Part shown: positions 1-9,127 of the stretch, in pieces
How the letters are laid out: each line of letters starts with the position of its first letter
Numbering within the stretch: position 1 is the stretch's first letter
Origin: Lactarius indigo
Taxonomy: Eukaryota > Basidiomycota > Agaricomycetes > Russulales > Russulaceae
Assembly (NCBI GenBank): GCA_025766275.1
Contig: JAFKAC010000002.1
Coordinates: forward strand, 3,224,001 to 3,288,000
Direction of reading: 5' to 3'
Length of the DNA stretch: 64,000 nt
Program-made: the position numbers and the translations under genes
Notes under the pieces: model-generated
What the model saw: the letters and a program-made list of their open reading frames with translations, nothing else
The model's database searches: none
Told to the model about the DNA's origin: nothing

Positions 1-1618
1 AGAATACAATTTTGAGATTCACCACATTAAGGGAACTTCCAATGGACGCGCCGACACACTGTCACGAAGGCCAGATTACGACCAGGGAGAAAACGATAAC
101 AAAGGGGTAACAGTGTTACCAGAAAGCGTCTTTGCACGCGCTACCATGCTGGATGAACCACGACATCCACATTGGAGGCCTGAGATCTTACCAGTGGAAA
201 TGACCCCAGAACATCCCATTTATGAACAGGATACAGCTAAGTTGAAACCTTGGGTCGATGCTCATAAATTAAAAGACATTGAAGGAACGTGGTATAAAGA
301 CGGATGCTGAGTGGTCACCAGCGGTATCCACGACAAATGCACCATCATTGCCGCCCACCACGACTCCCCTGTCTATGGCCACCCTGGTATTAAACACACT
401 CTCCAACTTACTGAACGACACTACTGGTGGCCACAAATGAAGAATGACATCATGGACTATGTCAAAGGATGCGCAGAGTGTCAGCGACACAAAGTCAATC
501 TCCGACCCATTAGGGCACTCCTACAACCCATTTATCCCAAACCGGAAGCCCTGCCATTCAAAACCATTGCAGTGGACTTTATCACCAAACTCCCCGTATC
601 ACGTGGTTATGACTCTATTCTAACCATAACGGACCACGATTGTACCAAAGCTGCCGTCTTCGTCCCCTGTAATGAGGAAATAACGGCTGAAGGAACGGCT
701 GCCCTGTACGTCTCCCATGTCTTCCCACGATTTGGACTCCCCTTGCATGTTATCAGCGATCGAGATCCCCGCTTTGCTTCCAAGTTCATGTGGGAAATAT
801 GCAAAATCCTTGGCATCAGCCAAAATATCTCAACCGCTTATCATTATAGAACCGACGGCCAATCAGAACAAACAAATCAATGGCTGGAACAATATCTCCA
901 CTTCTGGGTGAATGAGCGGCAAGATGACTGGGTTCGTTATCTGCCTATGGCGGGTTTCACACATAACAACTGGCCTAATGAAACCACGTGGGAGTCTCCT
1001 TTCTTCCTCTTATCGGGGTTCAATCCTTGTGCTGATTGGACCGATAGGCCTTCCCCTATCCCACAGGTGTCACTAAGATTGGATCAGTTTAAACAAGCAT
1101 GACAGTGTGCCTTCTCCTGTATGCTCAGGGCACAAAATTCATGGGTCAAACATAAAGATACGCCCAAGTTCAAAGAAGGAGACCTCGTATGGCTCGAAGG
1201 ACGCCACTTACGCACGCATCAGCCAACCGCAAAACTAGCTGCCAAACAGCACGGACCATTTAAGGTCATCCAGGTGATGTCCCCTGTCAACTACCGCCTC
1301 GAACTTCCCACACAGTGGAGCATCCATGATGTCTTCCACATAGATCTTCTCACACCTTATCGTGAAACACCCACGCACGGACCAAACTATCAGCGCCCAC
1401 CACCTGATTTGGTCGATAATGAAGAAGAATATGAGGTCGAGAAGATTCTAGACTCTCGGCGGTTCGGCAGAAGGCACTGGCTCCAATATCTCGTCAAATG
1501 GAAGGGTTATCCTGACTCAGATAACCAATGGATAGATAAGGATGACGTATTCGCCGATGAAGCCGTTCGGGAATTCAAACATTTCAACCCCGACAGAGAA
1601 ACGCATATAAGGATGACC
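1..1618 (+). pseudogene. Element Z: 3' part of Ty3/Gypsy pol (RNase H end, integrase, chromodomain), decayed
   Basis: This is the downstream end of a Ty3/Gypsy polyprotein cut by the window start. It opens in the last residues of RNase H (EYNFEIHHIKGTSNGR). The integrase follows: a zinc-binding HHCC region (GHPGIKHTLQL through CAECQRHK), and a catalytic core with D in TITDHD, D in ISDRDPRF and E in DGQSEQTNQ. Then come a GPF/Y module (HGPFKVIQ) and a chromodomain (YEVEKILDSRRFG...YLVKWKGYPDSDNQWI). One frame runs throughout, broken by TGA at 308-310 and 1100-1102. Sister copies have CGA at both places, so these are C-to-T changes. The catalytic triad is intact but the copy cannot make a full product. 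The chromodomain and its position are typical of chromoviruses, in which it guides integration to marked chromatin. Confidence 0.93.
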
Positions 1619-2827
1619 TCCTGTCGTGATAAGTCCCCACCACTCACTCATTCCATGTCCTCTACTCGATGCAATGACCAGCTTGCACTCCTCTCTACCC
1701 TCGTCAACGACTCCTCCACCACGCTTGTCAACCCCGACTCCCCCAACGACGCCGCAGCCGATGGAGCTATTGCTAGAGGCAGTACCACCGTGCAGCATGA
1801 GGAAGATGGCCCTGTCACTAGTGAAGAATTGCACCAGACACTGCAACGATTCCCTCTGCCCCTACAGGGAGTTGTCGACGACGATTCAGCAGCAACTCAA
1901 CCAGTACCTCTGCCAATGTACGCCCTCACAAACCCCGACACCGGTGAGCCCAAAACCTTCATCACTGAAGATGAGTTGTTTCGGCTTCAAGCAGCTGTCT
2001 TGTGCGGTGAAACCACCGAACGCCATGCAGAAGTACGAACAAGAATGGAAAGAGACGGCGGTGCGGTGGCAGCGAGAGCAACTGCATATCGCCGCCTGCC
2101 GACACAAGATGAGGCAGGAGCGGAAGGAGTACTGGATGAGGCTGAGGTTGAAGACGAACTTAGAGACCACTACCCCATCAGGCACGCATTCCTCACACAT
2201 GAATTCTATGCTGAAGATCCAGCCGCCACTCCCTTCCTCGTCGACGCAGTGAGGAACCCTCTACACCGAGGATGAGTCGCCGTGGCACAAGTGGCTCGTT
2301 ATACACCAATGGGCGAATGAGACCCAGCAACCTGGGCCATTGTACCTGAGGGGTTCCGGGTCAATCGAGGATCCGATTACATTCCGTTCCCGATCAAGCT
2401 CCCCAACGGACCGACGATACAAGCGTCCCACATACAAGTTATCCAGGGAGGAGACCCCTTCGTACTCGGACTAGCTCCAGGGTCTGGCTTTCTTTACGGC
2501 AAACCCCTATACGCCATGCCTCACCTCCCTAAAGATAACCGTGCCTTCATCCCCCATGAAGAGTACTTCATGCTACATGATCGCCATCCTACCGACCTGT
2601 TACTAATGCATATCGGAGACGTCACGCTCACCCAAGAATTACGCTGGTTCAGGCAATTCGCCTTTGCCGAGGATCAATTGGAGGCACGGATAAGGAGATT
2701 ACAGGAGGAGAAGTACATGGTGACCGAAGACAAAAAGGACAGTCTCTATCGTCTCGAGAGGGCTAACATACTGGCAAGGATGGAAGATGAAGCAGAACGG
2801 ATGAGACAGGAATCGGTAGTGGACTAG
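1619..2827 (+). pseudogene. Element Z: C-terminal extension after the chromodomain (unknown function)
   Basis: The reading frame of integrase and chromodomain continues without a break into a further stretch of about 400 codons that ends just before the polypurine tract and 3' LTR. It is interrupted by TGA at 2273-2275 and 2318-2320, both explained by CGA-to-TGA change against the copy in element A. The N-terminal half is Pro/Thr/Asp-rich and variable. The C-terminal half is conserved among all copies: PEGFRVNRG, IPFPIKLPNG, FLYGKPLY, and a charged heptad-like helix ending DSLYRLERANIL. No catalytic motif, membrane segment or signal peptide is visible and I do not recognise a family. It is distinct from gag. 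Confidence 0.75.
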
Positions 2828-2859
2828 TGAGGTGGGCCTCACTCCTGAAAAGGGGGTGA

Positions 2860-3366
2860 TGTTATGGTACGGACTGATCATGTGTTGTGAACGACTCATA
2901 GCCGGTTATGACTACAGCCCGATAGTAGTATTAGTCATGGACTCTTACATTGCATCAGTCAGCATAGTAGTTCGCATGTGATTGTGACTCATGTATGACT
3001 CATTCCTAGGATAGCTGTACTAGGGTTTGAGCTAGTTATGCTATTGGTTACCTACTGTTCCAAGCGGCGCTTTAAAGCCCGCGTGTATTTGTATAAGTAG
3101 TCGCTTCAGAAGACCAAGAATCTCCATCTTGGTCTTCTTCAATCCACCACTTGCCCCGTTTTCTGTCTGCCTTAGTCTTGGACTAAGTACCTCTATCCGT
3201 ATCCACCAAGGGATACCTCTCTTTCATCATTTTGCTGCAGTGTGTGCCAGTAGCGCCCCTGTTCAGCTTGTGTTGGGTTGACACGTGATCCCCATTCACC
3301 TACCCTCGCTAAGTCGACTATGCCTATTCTGAGTCCAAGTCAGACTAACGCTGGTGGAGTGTAACA
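2860..3366 (+). repeat. Element Z 3' LTR
   Basis: This 507-bp LTR starts TGTTAT and ends TGTAACA, just downstream of a purine-rich tract (GAAAAGGGGG). It has a TATAAG box at 3092-3097 and an inverted repeat GAAGACCAAGA / TCTTGGTCTTC at 3109-3119 and 3127-3137. The layout matches the 509-bp LTRs of elements A and B. Its 5' partner lies outside the window, so the target duplication cannot be checked. Confidence 0.92.
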
Positions 3367-3946
3367 GTTGGGAAACCACTGACGCCGGTGAGTGGTTGCT
3401 TGGCCAATGCCATCATGGCTGGTTCTGCTGCCCTTGGGTAGGCAAATGTGAATACTTGCCTTCTCCGAAGGGGGGCTTTGGGTCGGTCACCACTGGGATG
3501 CAGGACTGGGAAAGAGGGAAGCTGGGCAGGGGGGGGTTGTAAGCCATCACTTGTCTCGGTCTACTACCATGAGTGAGCAGCCCGCTGATCATGAATGTGT
3601 GTTGAATATTTTTCTCTAATATTCCTGATCCTAACATGGGCGTCACCAGGAATTGGAGCAGCACGAGGGAAACCAGTCGGGTCGATTATTTCAAGACCAC
3701 TTTCGTATTAGCAGATTGGATATTCATCCCAAAGTGTAATGTGTTTATTTTCTGCCCTTGCCAATGATCAATGCCTCACCTCAACATATGACCTTCTTGT
3801 ATGCCATACTTACATTTCTGTGCTTCAACCAGTAACCCATAAGCTCGAAAGGTTGAAGACCATCTTGACACCCGTACCTGCGGTGTTGTAAGTCAAGTAT
3901 GGTAGGATGCGCCTAGCTAGGCCTTTGTCAGTGCACCTCCTTTTCT
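3367..3946. other. Non-TE spacer between elements Z and A
   Basis: About 580 bp with no convincing gene. The ORFs are short and show no recognisable motif. It contains short G-runs near 3530-3538. Before element A inserted, this DNA was continuous with position 19,541 onward. Confidence 0.5.
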
Positions 3947-3951
3947 CTTAC

Positions 3952-4460
3952 TGTTACAGTACGAACTGATTATACGTTGTGGATGACTCATGGCCGGTTA
4001 TGACTACGGCCTGACAGTAGTATTAGTCATGGACTTTTACATCACATCAGTCAGCATGGTAGTTCACATGTGATTACAACTCATGTATGACTCATTCCTA
4101 GGATAGCTGTACTAGGGTTCAAGCTAGTTACGCTATTGGTTCTCTACTATTCCAGTGGTGCTTTAAAGCCCGTGCATATCTGTATAAGTAGTTGTTTCGG
4201 AAGACCAAGAGTCCCCATCTTGGTCTTCTTCAATCCACCCTATTGACTTGTCTCTTGATTGCCTTAGTCTCGGACTAAGTGTGCTTCCACTTCTATCCAC
4301 CAAGGGATAGTCTTCTTGCATCTTTTGCTGCAGTGTGTGCCTAAAGTGCCCCTGTTCAGCTTGCATTGGGTTGACACGTGATCCCCATTCACCTGGTTTT
4401 TGCTAAGTTAATTACGCCTACCTCGTATTCAAGTCGGACTCACGCCAGTGGAGTGTAACA
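3952..4460 (+). repeat. Element A 5' LTR
   Basis: A 509-bp LTR with TG...CA ends. TATAAG lies at 4183-4188. The inverted repeat GAAGACCAAGA / TCTTGGTCTTC lies at 4200-4210 and 4218-4228. The segment beginning ATCTTGG is 34 bp from the TATA box, where transcription would be expected to start. It ends GTAACA and is followed by the primer-binding segment. Confidence 0.95.
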
Positions 4461-4473
4461 TTAAGACCAAGAT
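4461..4473 (+). promoter_or_regulatory. Element A primer-binding site, self-priming type
   Basis: Directly after the LTR come two bases (TT) and then AAGACCAAGAT (4463-4473). It does not start with TGG, so it does not fit a tRNA 3' end. It is the exact reverse complement of ATCTTGGTCTT at 4217-4227 in the LTR, the predicted 5' end of the transcript. This layout matches Tf1/sushi-type elements, which prime from their own mRNA 5' end. Confidence 0.8.
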
Positions 4474-4480
4474 CCTCATC

Positions 4481-6442
4481 ATGGCATACTCGACCAGAGA
4501 CCAGTGGATGTCCTTTCGTCCCTATCACATTGAACGACAAGGAGATTGCAACATACCAACAAGATTCTTAGGAGCAGCTCAGTGGAGAGAACAAGGAGAA
4601 GACACTGGGTACTTCATAGAGTTCAATGGTCCTAACCGTTTCTGACCCATTGAGTTCAATTTTGAACACCTCTGTTGGACTGAGGTTACTTGGAACCCCA
4701 TAGATCATTGCTGGGATATTGTACGACCAGCAGGAAGAAATTACAACTGCGATATCAATGTGCGAGAGCTCAATAGCCACGCAGACTACGGTCCCATTGA
4801 CGGACAAGCACAAGAACACACAGACAAAGGAATCAGTGGAGAAGAAGCCCCTGATAGTCAACAATCGCCAAGCAGAGGGACCACACCAGCAGGAGACGCC
4901 AGCCTAGGAGCCATTGGCAATCACATTATACAACAAACTGAGTCCCTTACCATTCATCAAACCGAACCAGAAGTGATCCACATCCATAGTCCAGCAGCCA
5001 CCATGGCCACCACCACCATAACACAAGAAGAAGTACAACTAGCTGCTGATACCATAGAACAGTTGGCTTGAGAAGAGCAGCAACATATTACAGAAGAAGC
5101 ATGAGCTATACTGGCTCCCATCAATCCACATACAGGACATTGCATGACCGACAACGACATAGCTATCCATCGAGCCATCGGACCAGACGTAGCCGATCCC
5201 CCTAGTGGAGGAGGCGGACCTCCTGGCGATCTACCAGGAGGAGGACTGCCGCCACGAGGACATGGATTTGGAGGATTCCCAGGAGGATTTCCTGGAGGAC
5301 CACCAGGAGGAGGACATCCGGGAGGAGGGTTACCAGGTGTAGGTCCCATCATTCCTCCCCAAAATAACAAATTGGCTGGTGAAGCACCTACAGTATTCAA
5401 TGGAGAACGTGCCAAAGTTGAAGCGTTTCTTACGCAATGGCACGTTTACTGGGGCATGAATGCAGACAAAGGCATCATGGCCACACCATATCAATGAGCC
5501 CTACTCTTTCTTTCCTGCATCAAGGGTGTCAATGTCAGCGAATGGGTACTAGCAATGCTTACCTGGCTCAACAGCCAGATACAAGCAGGAATACCCCGTA
5601 CAAGTGAAGGATTATGGAATGAAGTTACGCACAGCTTTATGCAGCACTTCAGAAACACAATGGAGCAAGAACAGGCTCAATACAAGCTCAAGAAAGGCGT
5701 TAAGATGATTGGGGGCAATCTAGATGAGTATTGCACCCAATTTGAACAATTAATACACCACACTCAGTACTGACTCGATGATCTGCAGACGCTGGATCTA
5801 TTCGCGAGTGGACTACCAAAAGACCTATATGAACAAGTCTACACTCTCGACAATCTGCGCAATTATCGCAAATGGAAAGAAGCAGCTACCACCTGCCAAC
5901 AGCAATATCTCCACCTCAAAGCGGTATTAAATAAAGGAGTTCCTCAGGGACAAGGACAAGGACAACAACGCCAACAGCAACAATGGCAAGGACCACCAAG
6001 AAGTTCTTGGCAACCAAGGAATCTGCCCCGAGATCCAAATGCAATGGATACATTGGCAGACCAAATTCGAGGGCGACTCACAGGAGCTGAAGATATACTC
6101 ACTCCCCATCCCCCATACCGACCTCGAGGAGGATTTTTACAGAGAGGGGGAGAATGCAACAATCAAAGGCCAGTCACCTGTTATAATTGTGGAAAGGACA
6201 GACACATGGCCTGCTACTGTAGACAACCACGAAGAGATTATCAACCTCAAGCGTCAACTAGTCGGTACATTGATACCGACTATCATCAACAAGAATCCGA
6301 AGTCGTTACTAGGGCGGTCCAAGAAGCACCCCCTCAACAGCATGCCAATGATTGGCTTAACGGAGTAGCAGGAGAAACAGATGACGTAAAAGACATCATC
6401 CTCCAACAGCTGTGGAAGAAGGAGGGTTTTCAGGATGCCTGA
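4481..6442 (+). pseudogene. Element A gag, decayed
   Basis: This is the Gag structural region. The N-terminal part begins MAYSTRDQW. A Gly/Pro-rich hinge (around 5205-5345) precedes the capsid-like retrotransposon Gag domain (AKVEAFLTQWHVYWGMNA, later GGNLDEYCTQFEQLI). A CCHC zinc knuckle, CYNCGKDRHMACYC, is encoded at 6179-6220. Translation is broken by several stops where element B has CGA, for example TGA near 4643, 5068, 5495 and 5771. The gag stop is TGA at 6440-6442. Unlike B and C, this copy keeps an ATG at the presumed start. Confidence 0.9.
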
Positions 6443-6464
6443 ACCCATCAGCCTGGGTGAGGGC
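6424..6464 (+). promoter_or_regulatory. Element A gag-pol -1 frameshift signal
   Basis: The slippery heptamer GGGTTTT (6424-6430) is read G GGT TTT in the gag frame, 9 nt before the gag stop codon. Six nt later a hairpin can form at 6437-6464, with arms ACCCA / TGGGT and outer pairs GCCT / AGGGC. The -1 frame is open from the heptamer into protease, giving SGCLNPSAWVRAVNCNS before the internal ATG. Elements B and C have the same arrangement. Confidence 0.8.
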
Positions 6465-6677
6465 AGTTAATTGTAACAGTATAATCATGACTTGCTACCG
6501 TTCTATGAGAGTTCCAGTATCAATTCACACCAGTTACGCAATGGCCGACATATGCACATTAGTCAACTCAGGAGCAACCCACTGCTTCATGAGACTGTCC
6601 TTTGTAAAAAGGATGGGACTTGGGACTAAACCACTTGATGTCCCAAAGAAAATATGGAATATTGACAACATGGAAAA
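6431..6677 (+). pseudogene. Element A protease, N-terminal fragment ended by B insertion
   Basis: The start of pol in the -1 frame relative to gag. It contains the aspartic protease region, here LVNSGATHCF with the catalytic D changed to N (GAC to AAC). Element B is inserted after KIWNIDNMEN, and the reading frame resumes at 14,452. At 6553-6555 this copy has TGC (Cys), where B and C have TGA. Confidence 0.85.
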
Positions 6678-7186
6678 TGTTACGGTACGGACTTAATGAC
6701 TCATTACATACGACTCATGACCGGTTATGACTACAGTCCGGTATCAGCATTAGTCATGGACTCTTACTTCGCATCAGTCAGCATAGTAGTTCGCATGTGA
6801 TTGTGACTCGTGTATGACTCATTCCTAGGATAGCTGTACTAGGGTTCGAGCTAGTTACGCTATTGGTTACGTACTATTCCAGCGGCGCTTTAAAGCCCGC
6901 GCGTATCTGTATAAGTAGTCGACTCGGAAGACCAAGAGTCCCCATCTTGGTCTTCTTCAATCCACCACTTGACTCGTCTCTTGTCTGCCTTAGTCTCTAA
7001 CTAAGTGTGCCTCCACTTCTATCCACCAAGGGATAGACCTTCTTTATTCCTTTGCTGCAGTGTGTGCCCGCGTGCCCCTGTTCAGCTCGCATTGGGTTGA
7101 CACGTGATCCCCATTCGCTTAACCTTCGCTAGGTCGATTACGCCTATTCAGAGTCCAAGTCAGACTAACACCGGTGGAGCGTAACA
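6678..7186 (+). repeat. Element B 5' LTR
   Basis: A 509-bp LTR, TGTTAC...GTAACA. TATAAG lies at 6910-6915 and the inverted repeat at 6927-6937 / 6945-6955. It differs from the 3' copy at 7088, 7090, 7091, 7132, 7144, 7162, 7170 and 7173 only. Confidence 0.96.
6910..6955 (+). promoter_or_regulatory. Element B core promoter, predicted mRNA 5' end and self-primer hairpin
   Basis: The TATA box at 6910-6915 is followed 34 bp later by ATCTTGGTCTTC (6944-6955). That is where a basidiomycete TATA promoter would start transcription. Its first 11 nt are the exact complement of the primer-binding segment at 7189-7199. Just upstream the same bases occur inverted (GAAGACCAAGA, 6927-6937), so the DNA can also form an 11-bp hairpin with a 7-nt loop. 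The start site is inferred. Confidence 0.7.
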
Positions 7187-7199
7187 TTAAGACCAAGAT
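7187..7199 (+). promoter_or_regulatory. Element B primer-binding site, self-priming type
   Basis: TT followed by AAGACCAAGAT (7189-7199) immediately after the LTR, identical to element A. The 11 nt pair perfectly with 6944-6954 in the LTR. Confidence 0.8.
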
Positions 7200-7207
7200 C
7201 CTCAATC

Positions 7208-9105
7208 GTGGCGTACTCGACTAGAGACCAGTGGACGCCGTTTCGTCCCTATCATATTGAACGACAAGGAGATCACAACGTACCTACAAGATTTCTAGGA
7301 GCAGCTCAGTGGAGAGAACGAGGAGAAGACACCGGATACTTCATAGAGTTTAACGGTCCTAACCGCTTTCGACCTGTTGAGTTCAATTTCGAACACCTCT
7401 GTTGGACTGAGGTTACTTGGAATCCCATAGACCACCGCTGGGATATTGTACGACCAGCAGGAAGAAATTACAACTGCGACATCAACGTGCGAGAACTAAA
7501 CAGCCGCGCAGATTACGGTCCTATTGACGGACAAACACAAGAACACACCGACGAAGGGGTTAGCGGAGAAGAAGCCTCCGAAAGTCAGTCACCAAGTAGG
7601 GGAACCACGCCAGCAGAAGACGCCAGCCTAGGAGCCATTGGTGAACGCATCATACAACAAACTGAGTCCCTTACTATTCACCAGCCCAAACCAGAAGTAA
7701 TCCACATTCATAGCCCAGCAGTCGCAATGGCAACCGCCACTATTACACAAGAAGAAGTACAACTCACTGTAAGGGACCAAATAGCCCTGGAAGAACAGAG
7801 ACGCATCGCAGAAGAATCACGAGTCAATCTAGTCCCATCAATCCCTATACCGGTCATCGAATGACTGAAGATGACGTAGCAATCCATCGAGCCATCGGAC
7901 CTGACGTAGCCGACCCCCCTAGTGGAGGAGGCGGACCTCCTGGCAATCTACCAGGAGGAGGAGGAAGACCTCCATCAAGAGGACCCGGATTTGGAGGATT
8001 CCCTGGAGGATTCCCAGGAGGACCACCAGGAGGAGGACACCCTGGAGGGGGATTACCAGGTGCAGGTCCCATCATCCCTCCAAGTAATAAATTAGCTGGC
8101 GAAGCTCCCACAGTATTTGACGGAGAACGCGCAAAAGTTGAAGCGTTTCTCACCCAATGGCATGTCTACTGGGGCATGAATGCCGATGAAGGCATCATGG
8201 CGACCCCATATCGACGTGCCTTACTTTTCCTATCATATATCAAAGGCGTCAACGTTAGCGAATGGGTGTTAGCCATGCTCACATGGCTTAACGGTCAGAT
8301 ACAAGCAGGAATACCCCGTACAAGTGAAGGACTGTGGAATGAAGTCACGCGCAGCTTCATGCAGCGCTTCCAGAACACGATGGAACAAGAACAAGCTCAA
8401 TATGAGCTTAAGAAAGGAGTCAAAATGATTGGGGGCAACCTAGATGAGTATTGCACCCAGTTCAAACAGTTAATACGCCGCGCTCAGTATAGACTTGACG
8501 ACCTGCAAACGCTTGATTTATTCGCGAGCGGATTACCAAAAGACCTATACGAAAAAGTCTACACCCTCAACAATCCTCGTAACTACCGCGAGTGGAAAGA
8601 AGCAGCCACCACTCGCCAACAACAGTATCTCCACCTCAAAGCGGTATTAAACAAAGGAGCTCCACAAGGATCGGGACAGGGACGACCTCATCAACAACGA
8701 CAGTGGCAGGGACTGCCAAGGAGTTCCTGGCAACCAAGAAATCTGCCCCGAGATCCTAATGCGATGGATACCTCCGCAGATCGAATTCGAGGACGACTTG
8801 CAGGAGCTGAAGACATACTCACTCCTTGTCCCCCATATCGACCAAGGGGAGGATTTTTACAGAGAGGAGGAGGACGCAATAACCAAAGACAACCACGAGG
8901 GGGATATCAACCCCAAGCAACAACCAGTCGGTATATCGACACCGACTACCATCAACAAGAACCAGAGGTCGCTACCAGGGCGGTTCAAGAAGTACCCCCT
9001 CAACAGCGCGCCAGTGATTGGCTTAACGGGGTAGCTGGAGAATCAGATGACGTAAAAGACATTATCCTCCAACAGCTATGGAAGGAGGGTTTTCAGGACG
9101 CCTGA
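7208..9105 (+). pseudogene. Element B gag, frameshifted and lacking the zinc knuckle
   Basis: Gag is in two overlapping frames (7208-7864 and 7861-9105) because of a one-base deletion near 7835 relative to element C. The codon at the expected start is GTG rather than ATG. The N-terminal region (MAYST-like start, RFLGAAQWRERGEDTGYF) leads to a Gly/Pro-rich hinge (7920-8070) and a capsid-like Gag domain (EAFLTQWHVYWGMNADEG, SEGLWNEVTRSFMQRF, GGNLDEYCTQFKQLI). A 54-bp in-frame gap between 8888 and 8889 removes exactly the CCHC knuckle present in A and C. Stop is TGA at 9103-9105. Confidence 0.9.
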
Positions 9106-9127
9106 ACCCATCGGCCTGGGTGAGGGC
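9087..9127 (+). promoter_or_regulatory. Element B gag-pol -1 frameshift signal
   Basis: The heptamer GGGTTTT at 9087-9093 lies in the gag frame as GAG GGT TTT, followed by CAG GAC GCC TGA. A hairpin with arms ACCCA / TGGGT and outer GCCT / AGGGC spans 9100-9127 after a 6-nt spacer. The -1 frame is open from 9093 to the ATG at 9150 and into protease, up to a TGA at 9216-9218. Confidence 0.8.

Noticed and set aside
4461..4478. tRNA-primed PBS directly after the LTR
   Set aside because: The segment does not begin with TGG and matches no CCA-ended tRNA 3' terminus I can recognise. It matches the element's own LTR exactly.
6910..6955. The LTR hairpin as a transcription terminator
   Set aside because: It lies immediately downstream of the TATA box rather than at a 3' end, and the complementary PBS gives a better explanation.
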